Shown: positions 8,490-17,666 of the stretch, piece by piece
How the letters are laid out: the number at the start of each line of letters is the position of its first letter
How positions within the stretch are numbered: the first letter of the stretch is position 1
NCBI GenBank assembly: GCA_937949615.1
Contig: CALEDQ010000028.1
Coordinates: 1 to 64,000 of the forward strand
Direction of reading: 5' to 3'
DNA: 64,000 nt
Origin: an uncultured bacterium
GTDB lineage: Bacteria; Muiribacteriota; Ozemobacteria; Ozemobacterales; Ozemobacteraceae
Program-made: the position numbers and the translations under genes
The notes under the pieces: generated by a model
What the model saw: only the letters and a program-made list of their open reading frames with translations
What the model was told of the DNA's origin: nothing
Database searches by the model: none

Positions 8490-10351
8490 TACTCAAACCC
8501 CATATCTACAGCGCCTTCTTCTACCGGAGCTTCTTCTTCAGCGGGCTGTGCGCTGGTGAGCTTTTCCGGGCGGATTTTTCCGTTGAGAACGAACCTGATA
8601 AAATACCGCGTTTCGTCGATTGGCACTTCCTGGGTGCTTTCAAGAGTGGGGGAATTAAAAACTTCTGATTTGCCGAGGTCACTGAGAAACTCAAAAACAC
8701 TGTCGGAATTATCAGCGTGTCCCTGTAATTTGAAATGAGGATCATCTCCGGTGGTTGCAAATTCTGCTGTTGTCAGAAAAATCTGTCGGGGGGTCATGGA
8801 AGCAAGCTCGACCAGAAGTTGCGCATTTTTAATCTTCAGGCGTTCGATCTCATTCGGGAAACTTTCATACTGTTTCATTTTTTCCTGCTCCACCAGCATG
8901 GCCTGAACGTCACCCTGAGATGCATTAAGCTGAGCGAGTTTGGTGTTGAGCTTTTTGAATTCGTCTTTGGTTTTGGTAACCTCTTGCCTGATTTTGACAA
9001 TCGGGTAAAGTCCGAGAAGAATAAGAAGGGCTGCAAGCAGGCCGGCAATAATGCGCAGCTTTTTTTCGTCGAGTTCAAAAAGCTTTGCGGAAATATTCCC
9101 GCCAAATTTTGAACTGACGCCGCCGATGTTGACTGCCTGGCTTTTTCGGTTCGGGAAAAGAATGTCGACGAAATTGATTATTGCCGGTTCGCCATTATAC
9201 AGCGCGACGCCAAGAACCGGGCTCAGAGCGGGTGATTCAACTTCGAGTTTATGCTCATCATATTTGATTTCGCCAATCTTAACCTTTAGAAAAGGGTTGG
9301 CTAGCGATGTCGATACTTCCAGGCTCTCTTCAATAAAGTCTTTAAAGTTATTCATCCCGGCCGAACCACCGGTAAGAATAATTTTATCGAGACCGGTTTC
9401 ACCTGACTGGGTTATGTAAAAGCTGATCGAAAGCTGAATGTGCTGGAAAATTTTCTCGACACTCTCAAAAATTTTCTGGGCGGCAAACTTTTCCGGGCCG
9501 CTGAGGTTCTTCATTTCGTCCGGAGGCATTACTCCAAGCTTGTGTTTTAGCTCTACGGCTTCATTATAATGTTTGAATTTGATTTCCTGCCCGTCGATTT
9601 CGCCGCCGGCATAGATTGCGTCAGTGATTGTGGCTCCTGCCATATTGATGTCGCGAAAAAACTGGATCTTGCCGTTTTTATAAATCATTACCGAAGTGGT
9701 GGTGTTGCCGCAATGTATGATGCCGACTTTTTTGTCGCCTTCGGAATACGGGCCCATCTGCTTGCCAAGTGCCATTTCCAGCGACTGTGGCAGGGTTAGA
9801 ATGCCTTCATTGCTCAGGCCACCACCTTTCAGATTGCCGTTGACATAGTCGATAATGTCTTTCTGCAGGGCGGCAACCATTATCTGGGTCAGAGCCTTCT
9901 CGTCTTTGATGACATCGCCCTGGACATTGTAGCCGAGAACGGCGTTACCCATCGAAAATGGCATCTGCTTATTGGCTTCGGCAGTGACCGCTTCTGTGAG
10001 TTTTTCTTTTTCGACTACGGGCGGAATTTCAATACAGCGAATCGTAACTTCACGGTTTGATGCAAAAGTAATTGCCCGTTTCGTCTGTATTTCGTTGTCA
10101 TAAAGCAGCTCGGTGATGTGAGTAGTGAGAAACTGGCGCAGCTCTTTGAGACAGTGCTCGCGCACGTCATCTTTGCTCATTGTCTCGCGCTGTTCTGGCG
10201 ACAACTCGGTTTCGTAGGGCGGGATGTTGAGCTGTGAAAGAGTTTTTAAGACCAGGCTTCCATTCTCATCCCGGTAAACATAAGCGAATTTCAGCGAAAA
10301 AGAACCGATGTCAACGGCAACAAACGGTTCAAAGCTGACTGGTTCAGCCAT
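8489..10351 (-). CDS. pilM: PilM-PilN fusion protein
   Basis: The 620-residue protein joins two normally separate subunits. Residues 1-390 are PilM: an actin-like fold with DIGSFSLKFAYV as first phosphate loop, a cytoplasmic nucleotide-binding core and GGSAGMNNF near the end. Residues about 433-453 form a transmembrane helix, followed by a coiled coil and a PilN-type periplasmic domain (about 500-600), then an acidic tail. In most bacteria the short N-terminal peptide of PilN docks into PilM; here that contact is made permanent by fusion. Separate PilM and PilN are about 350 and 190 residues, so the length fits. RBS AGGGGA lies before the ATG. Confidence 0.88.
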   Translation of the reverse strand: MAEPVSFEPFVAVDIGSFSLKFAYVYRDENGSLVLKTLSQLNIPPYETELSPEQRETMSKDDVREHCLKELRQFLTTHITELLYDNEIQTKRAITFASNREVTIRCIEIPPVVEKEKLTEAVTAEANKQMPFSMGNAVLGYNVQGDVIKDEKALTQIMVAALQKDIIDYVNGNLKGGGLSNEGILTLPQSLEMALGKQMGPYSEGDKKVGIIHCGNTTTSVMIYKNGKIQFFRDINMAGATITDAIYAGGEIDGQEIKFKHYNEAVELKHKLGVMPPDEMKNLSGPEKFAAQKIFESVEKIFQHIQLSISFYITQSGETGLDKIILTGGSAGMNNFKDFIEESLEVSTSLANPFLKVKIGEIKYDEHKLEVESPALSPVLGVALYNGEPAIINFVDILFPNRKSQAVNIGGVSSKFGGNISAKLFELDEKKLRIIAGLLAALLILLGLYPIVKIRQEVTKTKDEFKKLNTKLAQLNASQGDVQAMLVEQEKMKQYESFPNEIERLKIKNAQLLVELASMTPRQIFLTTAEFATTGDDPHFKLQGHADNSDSVFEFLSDLGKSEVFNSPTLESTQEVPIDETRYFIRFVLNGKIRPEKLTSAQPAEEEAPVEEGAVDMGFE

Positions 10352-10428
10352 ATGATTCCCCTAGCAGAGTATTCTCAATAAATAATTTACTCTATAACAG
10401 GCTTTTGGCGCAAATGAAACCTTAAGCA

Positions 10429-10460
10429 CAGAAGGCGGTTCGAAATCGAACCGCCTTCTG
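10429..10460 (-). terminator. Perfect 15-bp stem hairpin after the prepilin gene
   Basis: Arms at 10429-10443 and 10446-10460 are exact inverted repeats around a minimal loop, with a GC-rich base. It sits 24 bp past the prepilin stop and before pilMN. The T-run is weak on the minus strand (TGCTT), so it may end only part of the transcription or protect the prepilin mRNA from 3' decay. That would allow more prepilin than machine protein to be made. Confidence 0.65.
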
Positions 10461-10483
10461 TTTGTTCAGGTCAGGAGAGGTTG

Positions 10484-11062
10484 TTAGAAGGATTTGCGGA
10501 CTTTGGCGATTGAGAGGATGATGTCGTCTACATCACCATTTGAAACCATGGCTGAGCAGAGGGCGTTGTCAAGGTTGGCTTCAGTTGCTTCAAAGGCTGA
10601 ATTGGGGCCGGAAGACCACAGATAGATATTGTTTTTATAGGCAACGTAGATGAAGGGGTTACCCCAGGAATCGACCATGAAATCACTCGGATCTGAATCC
10701 ATGTACGGGCCCTTCCATTTTTTAGAGTAGTTGGTAATACCAAAGTTGCCGGCACCACTGTTTCCGAGTACTTCGTTGAGGAGAACGTTCGTCTCTGTAT
10801 TCTGACCCAGAATTAAAGTGGCACAATATGCAGCCTTACATCCGGCGTTGGAGGGCAGACCATTGAATGGCAGACGGCCTACGTCACTCTGATAAGCAAG
10901 CATGGCGCTTTTGAGTGCTGACATCTTTGATTTGGTTGCCGATGCGCGACCCTGATCTGTTATCGAACCGATCATAGGCCCGGCAACTGATGCCAGAACT
11001 GCGATAACGATGATAACGACCATGATTTCCATCAAGGTAAAACCTGCTCTCGTTCTATTCAT
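10484..11062 (-). CDS. GspG/PulG-like prepilin
   Basis: This 192-residue prepilin has a short leader with the peptidase site RAG|FTLMEIMV, including the conserved Glu5 and a hydrophobic helix. The C-terminal part has DSWGNPFIYV and a Ser-Gly-Pro-Asn turn resembling the calcium-site region of the type II secretion major pseudopilin GspG. An earlier in-frame start at 11092 exists, but ATG at 11062 is preferred because GGAGGAG ends 7 bp before it. The gene has its own promoter and is followed by a strong hairpin, then by pilMN. It is probably the major (pseudo)pilin of the adjacent machine. Confidence 0.88.
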   Translation of the reverse strand: MNRTRAGFTLMEIMVVIIVIAVLASVAGPMIGSITDQGRASATKSKMSALKSAMLAYQSDVGRLPFNGLPSNAGCKAAYCATLILGQNTETNVLLNEVLGNSGAGNFGITNYSKKWKGPYMDSDPSDFMVDSWGNPFIYVAYKNNIYLWSSGPNSAFEATEANLDNALCSAMVSNGDVDDIILSIAKVRKSF

Positions 11063-11090
11063 ATTTTTTCTCCTCCGCTGAACTACATGC

Positions 11091-11118
11091 AATATAGCGG
11101 TTAATTATTAATCGTCAA
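11091..11118 (-). promoter_or_regulatory. Sigma70-type promoter of the prepilin gene
   Basis: On the minus strand TTGACG (11113-11118) and TATATT (11091-11096) are separated by 16 bp. The predicted start lies near 11084, upstream of the GGAGGAG ribosome site at 11070-11076. Confidence 0.6.
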
Positions 11119-11199
11119 GTCTATATTTTTCAGGATTTTTATTTAGCTGAACCAAGAAAAAAATTGTATACTCTCCGCATCTGAAAATTCAAGAATTTT

Positions 11200-13422
11200 A
11201 TGAACAAAATATCCAGAAAATTTTTCCTTTTTGTCATCATTATCTTATCGGCAGTTTCATTCTTCTGGCTTATATCTCATTTATGTGAAAGCTACCCATG
11301 GTATGGGCAGTATCAGCAACGTGACCCTGACTCGGTTCTTTTCACCCGCCTGCTCGAGCAGTCAATTCTGCGTGGGGAGGTGGTTGAAAAGGATAACTAT
11401 GGGTGTTTTCCCTATGAGATCGAGCATGGCTTTGCCCCTTTTTATCTTTACTTTCTTCTCGAATTCACCGGTTTGTTTTTCACCCTTTTCCCGGGCTCTC
11501 AGATCGATCCTGTTTCAGTGGCCGGTGCTCTGCCCGTTATTTTTACATGGCTGACCAGCCTGATCATTGTTTTAACTGTTTATAAAATTTCTAAAGATAA
11601 AAAGCTGGTTTTTTTTGCGGCCTTCTGTCAGCTGCCTGGAGTTGAAGCGGCGATGTCAGGCACCTTTATGAAGCTTGACTACGACTTTCTCATTTCCTTT
11701 TTTATCTGGAGCTGGATAAGCGCCGGGGCACTTTTTCTCGAAAGCAATTCTGCAAAACTTAAAGTCATTGCCGGCATTATTGCTGCTTTGTTTCTGGCAA
11801 CCTGGTCTGGGGCTCCTTTCTTTTTCTTTTTCACAACCCTTCTGGGTTTCCTTTTATGGCTTTGCAAATTTAAAGAAGAAAGCAGCTATGTTGAATTTGC
11901 TGCCTCAGGTATGCTTATCGGCGGTGCAGTTAATCTGATTTTTGGTTTTTCTTATTTCCACGAAGGGTTCCTGTTTTCTCTGACGAAATACAGTCTGTTC
12001 CAGCCACTTTGTCTGGTTGTCGGCGGCTTTTTTTTATATAGTCTTCGCTTGTTGAACAAATTCAGAAATCCTCGCCTCACCGGTATCGTTATTCTGGGGA
12101 TTTTTTCCGGGGTAATTTTCCTGTTGTTTCGCGACCAGCTTCTTCAATCGACCGGAATTCTTTTTCAAAAAGATCCGATTCATGCAACTATCTCTGAGCT
12201 TATTTCTATCGTTGATTTTGGTAAGCTTGCAACCAGCGGCCGATTTGTTGCAAAGCTGACAGAGATTTTTTCCTGGACGGTGGTTTTGTTGCCACTTTTC
12301 ATTGTAATACCTCCGATGGGTTTGTCTGCCGGCAACGGCAGGCAATTTCGCTACTGGATTACATTGATGACTGCGCTTTCAATCTATCAGGTCAGATTTC
12401 TTCGTTGGATCGGGGCTGGTGGAGGCCTGGTGTCAGCGCTGATAATGATGAACCTGTGGGAAATGACTTTCAAATGGTTGCCAGAGAAAAAATGGAAAAT
12501 GGCAAAGCAGGCGTTTATCTTTCTTCCTTTGATGCTTCTGTTTCTTGTGCAAAGGTTTCCGCACCAGATTTCTGACGGTAACCTTGGCGATCACCAGATT
12601 GAAACATATAATTGGATTGCCAGGCATACGCCTGTGACATCTGGTTATATCGATGACAAGAAACCTGAATACAGCATCTTGACTTACTGGGATGAAGGCA
12701 ACCTCCTCTCTTACTATGCCCGTCGACCGGTTGCGGTTAATAACGCCATGTGGGGCTTCAAAACCATGGCAGACATCTTTTCCTCTGAGGATGAAGACAG
12801 TGCTTACTCTCTGTGTGAAGAATACGGGGTAAGGTATATACTTCTCAGTACCTACCGGGAATTTGATGATAAATCATACGGGTTCTGGCCATATTTCAAA
12901 AATATGCCCAAAAAGCCTGAATATAAGCTTATATATGAAACAGTTCCGGTTGCAGAAAAGAAGGAATTCAAGAACTGGTTCTACTTCTGGCTGGTCGATC
13001 ATCTGGCGCTTACCCCCAAGGGCAAATTTCCTGCGGGCTCAAGATTCAGGGTGATTTTTGCTGCCAAGGCAGGAGATCGTGTTCTTGCGCCATATATTCT
13101 CTTCGAACGGGTCAAGGGTGCTCGCTTTGAGATCAGGGTCACTCCCGAAACCGAAGTTGTTTTATCCCTTGAATTGACTATCGGCACGCAGCCTTTTGCT
13201 TACAAAATCCGTAAAACAGCTGATAACAATGGAAAATTGAGTTTCGTATTACCTTACTCCAACAGCTACAGATCGGGAAGAGTCGAAACCGATTCATTTT
13301 ACAAACTCGCATATGTTGAAAACGGCAACAAGGTACACGCGACTCTGAAGGTTGACGAAAGAGATGTTCTTGAAGGCAGAGTGCTGCAGGCTTCGGCTCT
13401 TGAGCAGGTCAAAATTCAATAG
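11200..13422 (+). CDS. STT3/PglB-like oligosaccharyltransferase
   Basis: This 740-residue protein has about a dozen membrane segments in residues 1-450 and a soluble C-terminal domain. STT3-type signatures appear in the right order: first-loop DPD (Asp42, Asp44), second acidic motif LDYDF (Asp160, Asp162), TISE in the large external loop (330-333, matching the TIxE motif), and TYWDEGN (Tyr496-Gly500), matching WWDYG of the acceptor-binding site. Such enzymes move a lipid-linked glycan onto Asn of exported proteins. It lies between the prepilin gene and a coupled glycan operon, so pilins are candidate substrates. Bacterial STT3 homologs are about 700-750 residues, so the length fits. Sugar and acceptor are unknown. 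Confidence 0.75.
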   Translation: MNKISRKFFLFVIIILSAVSFFWLISHLCESYPWYGQYQQRDPDSVLFTRLLEQSILRGEVVEKDNYGCFPYEIEHGFAPFYLYFLLEFTGLFFTLFPGSQIDPVSVAGALPVIFTWLTSLIIVLTVYKISKDKKLVFFAAFCQLPGVEAAMSGTFMKLDYDFLISFFIWSWISAGALFLESNSAKLKVIAGIIAALFLATWSGAPFFFFFTTLLGFLLWLCKFKEESSYVEFAASGMLIGGAVNLIFGFSYFHEGFLFSLTKYSLFQPLCLVVGGFFLYSLRLLNKFRNPRLTGIVILGIFSGVIFLLFRDQLLQSTGILFQKDPIHATISELISIVDFGKLATSGRFVAKLTEIFSWTVVLLPLFIVIPPMGLSAGNGRQFRYWITLMTALSIYQVRFLRWIGAGGGLVSALIMMNLWEMTFKWLPEKKWKMAKQAFIFLPLMLLFLVQRFPHQISDGNLGDHQIETYNWIARHTPVTSGYIDDKKPEYSILTYWDEGNLLSYYARRPVAVNNAMWGFKTMADIFSSEDEDSAYSLCEEYGVRYILLSTYREFDDKSYGFWPYFKNMPKKPEYKLIYETVPVAEKKEFKNWFYFWLVDHLALTPKGKFPAGSRFRVIFAAKAGDRVLAPYILFERVKGARFEIRVTPETEVVLSLELTIGTQPFAYKIRKTADNNGKLSFVLPYSNSYRSGRVETDSFYKLAYVENGNKVHATLKVDERDVLEGRVLQASALEQVKIQ

Positions 13423-13425
13423 CCA

Positions 13426-13791
13426 TCAGTTCTGATGTTTTTTTATTTTTTCCAGTTCATTTTTGAGCAGAGAGAGCTCTTGCGTCAGGTTCTTTATTTT
13501 GTCATTATTGCTGCTGATTACTATTGAATAATTTATCAGAATCAATATTTCTGCAACAATGAGTATAAGAAACAGAAGAGCCGGGGGGTAGTAGATGCCG
13601 GCAATGTTCGCGAAAAAGTCCAGCCCTCTTTTCCAGAATGAAAGAGTGATGAAGATTCCGCCGAAGATGAGCCAGAGAAGCGCATAAGCTTCTTTTATTT
13701 TCTGACGTCTTATCAGTTCAAGAACGCCAAGCATAAAAAGCAGACTGCCCGCCAGAGAGATTATCTGAATTCTGTCAAAACCTGCCAGCAT
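13426..13791 (-). CDS. DUF2304 family small membrane protein
   Basis: This 121-residue protein has three hydrophobic segments (about residues 8-24, 36-53 and 65-90) and a C-terminal coiled coil (about 92-118). The arrangement with ALLWLIFGGIFI is characteristic of DUF2304. Members of this family usually sit beside dolichol-phosphate-sugar synthase-like GT2 enzymes, and here the gene begins 1 bp after one. A partner or membrane-anchor role for that enzyme is inferred. It is the last gene of the minus-strand operon and ends 3 bp from the convergent STT3-like gene. Confidence 0.75.
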   Translation of the reverse strand: MLAGFDRIQIISLAGSLLFMLGVLELIRRQKIKEAYALLWLIFGGIFITLSFWKRGLDFFANIAGIYYPPALLFLILIVAEILILINYSIVISSNNDKIKNLTQELSLLKNELEKIKKHQN

Positions 13792-13792
13792 A

Positions 13793-14512
13793 TCATTTCC
13801 TTATTTGTTTCGAAGCTCTGAGATAAATAAAGATCATGGCCAGAGTGACTTTCAGCATGAAGTATACCGACATTGTCGAAGAGATGGTTGATTCACCGGA
13901 CAACCTTTCGCGCATGCTTACCGGGATCTCTCTTACCCTTATGTCATTCATGCTTGCAAGAACAAGCTCTTCAGGTTCCGGATAATCGAAAGTCGGGTAA
14001 TGACTGGCCATGAATTCGATTGCTTTTTGATTGTATGCCCTTAAACCCGAAGTTGGGTCAGTAAATTTTTGCCCGGTCAGAATATAGCAGAGAATTCCAA
14101 AAAATCTGATGCCAAGTCGCCGCACTAATGAGGATTTGAAACCGGTGTTGTTGTCAAGAAACCTTGACCCGACGGAAATATCGGCCTGGCCATCTATAAG
14201 AGGTTTTAGCAGTGCCTGGATGGCATCCGGGGGGTGCTGACCGTCTCCGTCAAATTTGACAGCATAAGAATAACTCATGTTTCTGGCATATTTGAGACCT
14301 GTCTGAACTGCTCCACCAACTCCAAGATTGGCCGGCAGGTCCAGGACGGTGGCTTTTTCGCTTCTTTTTGCCGTTTCGCTGGTTTGATCAGTCGAGGCAT
14401 CATTTATTACGACAATTTCGAGGTTCTCTGAATATGGAACCAGTTCGTCGATTACTCTGGCAATATTCGTTGCCTCATTGAAACATGGAATTATTATGCA
14501 GCCATTTTTCAT
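13793..14512 (-). CDS. GT2 polyprenyl-phosphate sugar synthase-like glycosyltransferase
   Basis: This 239-residue GT-A enzyme has IIIPCFNEATNI at the nucleotide-sugar site, then DASTD, the metal-binding DGDGQHPPD and GSRF. This is the pattern of dolichol-/undecaprenyl-phosphate mannose or glucose synthases. The C-terminal helix (about 215-235) may touch the membrane. Together with the DUF2304 gene just downstream it would make a lipid-linked sugar, the donor type used by GT-C transferases such as those encoded elsewhere in this window. The sugar cannot be read from sequence. Confidence 0.85.
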   Translation of the reverse strand: MKNGCIIIPCFNEATNIARVIDELVPYSENLEIVVINDASTDQTSETAKRSEKATVLDLPANLGVGGAVQTGLKYARNMSYSYAVKFDGDGQHPPDAIQALLKPLIDGQADISVGSRFLDNNTGFKSSLVRRLGIRFFGILCYILTGQKFTDPTSGLRAYNQKAIEFMASHYPTFDYPEPEELVLASMNDIRVREIPVSMRERLSGESTISSTMSVYFMLKVTLAMIFIYLRASKQIRK

Positions 14513-14545
14513 AAATTTAGGTTTACAGGCGTGTTGCCTTCATAA

Positions 14546-15568
14546 TTATTGCTCTTTCTCAGAATTCGGCAATGTTTTTAAGCCTGTTGTCTTTTTAAGG
14601 GCGAAAAATTGCAGACCAGCAAGAAAACCAGCTGTTCTGGCAAAAGATCTGGCAACGAATACTGCTGTCGCAAACAGGTTTTTGCCTGGCTTAAAAGTAA
14701 TTTTTAAGGCCATTACCATTTCAGTTGCCGTCAGCAATAATAAAACAAGCAGACTGGCAGCCTTAAAGAGAAAGTTTTTTCTTGCACTCTTAAAGATGCT
14801 GAAAACCAACGCAGCAAGGCAGAACAGGCTGCTCGATGTTTCTATCAATTCACGAATACCGGTGTAATTGTCACCCGCAATGCGGGTCGGGTGGTCGATA
14901 TAAAGTTTGGCGCGCCAGAACCCGTGGCGGAACTGTTCCTTCATATATTTAACCGGGTTTTCAGGGTGATAATGAGCGACAATGGCTTGTGGAACAAATT
15001 TTAACAGGTAGCCTTCTCTCAGAATACGGTAACAAAGGTCATTGTCTTCGCCACTTGCCCTTCGGTAGCCTTCATTGAAGCCGCCGATTTTTTGAAACAA
15101 GCTCCTGCGAATGGCAAGGTTGTATGTTCCGCCAAATTTGATGAACTCATCATAACTTGCGTGCTTGTTGGAAATTTCTTTCTGAATTATTTCTGCAAGA
15201 GGTGAGTTCGGGTTGGCAATGGAATATGTGCCTGTTGTTGCCATGATTTCAGGATTTTCAAACGGTCTGGTAAGCTGAAAAAGCCATTTCGCTTCTGGTA
15301 TGGTATCTGAATCGGTAAATACCAGAATCTCACCGGCAGCGGCTTTTGCTCCCGTATTTCTGGCGGCGGCCGGGCCCGAGTTTTCCTGCCTGATCGTTTT
15401 TATCTGTTTGAAGGTTTTGAGAATCTCAGGAGTGGCATCAATACTGCCATCGTCTACGGCAATTACTTCAACCGCAGGATTGGCTTCTACCTGAGAGAGG
15501 ATTGCCCCGATCGTTTTATTGATGGTTCTGGCGGCATTGTAAACAGGTATGATGACAGAAATTTTCAT
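14546..15568 (-). CDS. GT2 glycosyltransferase with C-terminal membrane segments
   Basis: This 340-residue protein has the GT2 start KISVIIPVYNAARTI, DDGSIDAT and DSDT (metal site), then GEDNDLCYR, typical of chain-extending GT2 enzymes. Two or three hydrophobic segments follow residue 250. A longer frame reaching 15613 exists, but ATG at 15568 is chosen because it overlaps the methyltransferase stop by 4 bp (ATGA) and places the GT2 fold at the N-terminus. It probably adds a sugar to the lipid-linked glycan at the cytoplasmic face. Confidence 0.85.
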   Translation of the reverse strand: MKISVIIPVYNAARTINKTIGAILSQVEANPAVEVIAVDDGSIDATPEILKTFKQIKTIRQENSGPAAARNTGAKAAAGEILVFTDSDTIPEAKWLFQLTRPFENPEIMATTGTYSIANPNSPLAEIIQKEISNKHASYDEFIKFGGTYNLAIRRSLFQKIGGFNEGYRRASGEDNDLCYRILREGYLLKFVPQAIVAHYHPENPVKYMKEQFRHGFWRAKLYIDHPTRIAGDNYTGIRELIETSSSLFCLAALVFSIFKSARKNFLFKAASLLVLLLLTATEMVMALKITFKPGKNLFATAVFVARSFARTAGFLAGLQFFALKKTTGLKTLPNSEKEQ

Positions 15569-16230
15569 TGTCTGTTGGCCATGCTGATAGTGTAAAGAAG
15601 CATTCCAAACCATTTTCCGAACAGGCTGTCAGGTGAAAACCCGGCAGGAATTACATTGATGCCACTTGCTTCGCAAACCTTCATGTTAACGAGTTCATTA
15701 AGTCTGATCAATTTTTTCAGAGTGAAGGCTTTCTCCTCGATTCCCGGCATTAAGAACGGTCGCAGAAGCTGCCAGGGTGAAAATAAATTGGGAACGAAAG
15801 TGACAGCCATTCCATTCTGATTGAGTGCTGCGGAGAAATTGCTCAATATTGCTTTTTGCTGCTCAAAAGGGAAATGTTCCAGAAGCCCGTCTGAAAATAT
15901 GAGATCGAAGTTGCTGCCAAAACTGCTGCTTATCGACTGCTGCAGCAGGTCGAATTTTGCGGTTGTTACGTTTTCAGGGCATCTTGCCCGGCAGAGATCC
16001 AGGGCCTTTTCAGAATAATCCAGTGCAAGAACTTCGGCGCCACTGGCCGCGAAAAAGCTGCTGAAAAAGCCGGAACCGCACCCTGCATCGATTACTTTTA
16101 CCCCGGGTTTAATGTGTCTGGAAAGAATGCTCATGATGCGAAGCTTCGACCAGCTGGGCTTTGCTGCAGTGCCTGGCGATTTTTCCCAGAAATTGTTCCA
16201 GTTTTCGGATCTGGTATTGATTGCTTTCAT
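15565..16230 (-). CDS. Class I SAM-dependent methyltransferase
   Basis: This 221-residue protein carries motif I VIDAGCGSGFFS, the acidic second strand (VLALDYS) and FDLIFSDGLLEHF after strand four, the standard class I fold. It belongs to the UbiE/Methyltransf_11-type enzymes that act on small molecules or glycans. ATG at 16230 overlaps the radical SAM stop by 4 bp, which excludes a longer frame reaching 16419. Its place among glycosyltransferase genes suggests that it methylates a sugar or lipid-linked glycan. Confidence 0.82.
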   Translation of the reverse strand: MKAINTRSENWNNFWEKSPGTAAKPSWSKLRIMSILSRHIKPGVKVIDAGCGSGFFSSFFAASGAEVLALDYSEKALDLCRARCPENVTTAKFDLLQQSISSSFGSNFDLIFSDGLLEHFPFEQQKAILSNFSAALNQNGMAVTFVPNLFSPWQLLRPFLMPGIEEKAFTLKKLIRLNELVNMKVCEASGINVIPAGFSPDSLFGKWFGMLLYTISMANRQ

Positions 16231-17666
16231 TTTTTGCTTCCGAAATAATCGAGAAAACTTTTCAGTCCATAAAGTTTTCTGCGGATATCTGAAAAACTGC
16301 GGATGTTCAATATCATTTTTGCTATCTGCCGCGGCCTGAGAAAAAATTCCTTCAGACCTCTGTCGATGTAATAATCGATGCGTTCTTTGGGAAGCTGAGG
16401 GTAGTTGAGCAGAGTGCATTGCTCGTGATTTTCATCGACCCATTCCGTCCAGTCGCGCGGAATCAGAAAGCCGTTGGTTTTTGCCCATTCATAAAGTTCG
16501 GTACCTGGGTAAGGGCATAGGCCGGAAAACTGAACCGTATCGCAGGGTAATGATTTGGCAAAGTCAATTGTCTTTTGGGCCGACTCCTCGGTTTCGCCGG
16601 GGGCTCCAATCATGAAGCAGCCGTGAATGGTAAAGCCAAGTCGGTTTGCCATATGAGCGAATTTAACTGACTGTTCGAGGCTCACTCCTTTTTTGACTGC
16701 ATCCAGAGCCGCCTGGGTTCCAAATTCAAAGCCGGTCATCAGCATGCGGCAGCCTGCTTCCTTCATCAGCGGCAAAAGCTCGAGGTCCATATCGACTCTC
16801 GTATTGCATGACCAGGCAATTCTTTTGTTCAGCCCTTTTTTGATCATCAACCGGCAAAGATCTTCGGTATAACGCCTTATTGCCGTGAAACTGTCGGTCT
16901 CGAACATGATTTCCTGTATTTGGGGGAAAAGCTGCAGATCATATTCCATTTCTTCGACGACAAGCTCCGGCGATCTCTGTCGCAGCGCGCCAGCGCCAAT
17001 TGAGCTGTGGTCGCGGCAAAAAATGCAGTTTCCGATGCAGCCTCTTGCGTTGATCAATGTCAAAAACGGAAAACGCTTGCCCCCATCACGGTAATTTTCC
17101 GGCTTTATCAGATTCCAGGCCGGAAAAGGCAACTCGTTCAGATTGCCGTTTTTTCGTCTCTGAAAACAGAGTTTCTGGTCTTTAAAAGACGCAATTCCTG
17201 GAATCTCGCTTATTTTTTCTGGCGATCCGGCCAATTCTGCAAGCGAAAACTCAAATTCCCCGACCGCGATTGCGTCGAGTGAATTTTCATAGTTTGCCGC
17301 TGCGAATCTGAATGTTTCATCAGTAAGGGCGGTAACATGGGCGCCAAGGGCAACTGTAAGGCATTCCGGCAAGATGTGTTTGACATCGTGGGCGTATTCA
17401 AGGTCGCTGTAAATGGATGGGGTCGTGGTATGGAAAATGAACATCTGCGGGGCAAAATTTTTCAGCAGCTCTTTGATGCCCTGGCGGTCGAGATTGCTCA
17501 CCGGTCCGTCAAGAAAGCCCACTTCGTGGCCATGCTTCTGCAGATGTGCAACCAGTGTGAGCAGGCCATCCGGGTGTCTTTGAACCCGCCCGCGCGACCT
17601 GGCGGCCCATCTGGCTGACCTGCAGAAATCTTTAACGAAAGGTGGGTTTAATACAAATATTTTCAT
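16227..17666 (-). CDS. B12-binding-type radical SAM protein
   Basis: This 479-residue protein has an N-terminal Rossmann-like domain of the cobalamin-binding class (about residues 1-150), then a radical SAM domain with the cluster motif CIGNCIFC (Cys210, Cys214, Cys217) and downstream GFEFGTQ and CFMIGAPGET. These are features of the BchE/P-methylase-like class, which methylates or rearranges unreactive carbons. The usual DxHxxG cobalamin His motif is not obvious. The start overlaps the pilC stop (TAATG), so it is translationally coupled to the pilus motor genes. A glycan or lipid modification is the likely job. Confidence 0.8.
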   Translation of the reverse strand: MKIFVLNPPFVKDFCRSARWAARSRGRVQRHPDGLLTLVAHLQKHGHEVGFLDGPVSNLDRQGIKELLKNFAPQMFIFHTTTPSIYSDLEYAHDVKHILPECLTVALGAHVTALTDETFRFAAANYENSLDAIAVGEFEFSLAELAGSPEKISEIPGIASFKDQKLCFQRRKNGNLNELPFPAWNLIKPENYRDGGKRFPFLTLINARGCIGNCIFCRDHSSIGAGALRQRSPELVVEEMEYDLQLFPQIQEIMFETDSFTAIRRYTEDLCRLMIKKGLNKRIAWSCNTRVDMDLELLPLMKEAGCRMLMTGFEFGTQAALDAVKKGVSLEQSVKFAHMANRLGFTIHGCFMIGAPGETEESAQKTIDFAKSLPCDTVQFSGLCPYPGTELYEWAKTNGFLIPRDWTEWVDENHEQCTLLNYPQLPKERIDYYIDRGLKEFFLRPRQIAKMILNIRSFSDIRRKLYGLKSFLDYFGSKK

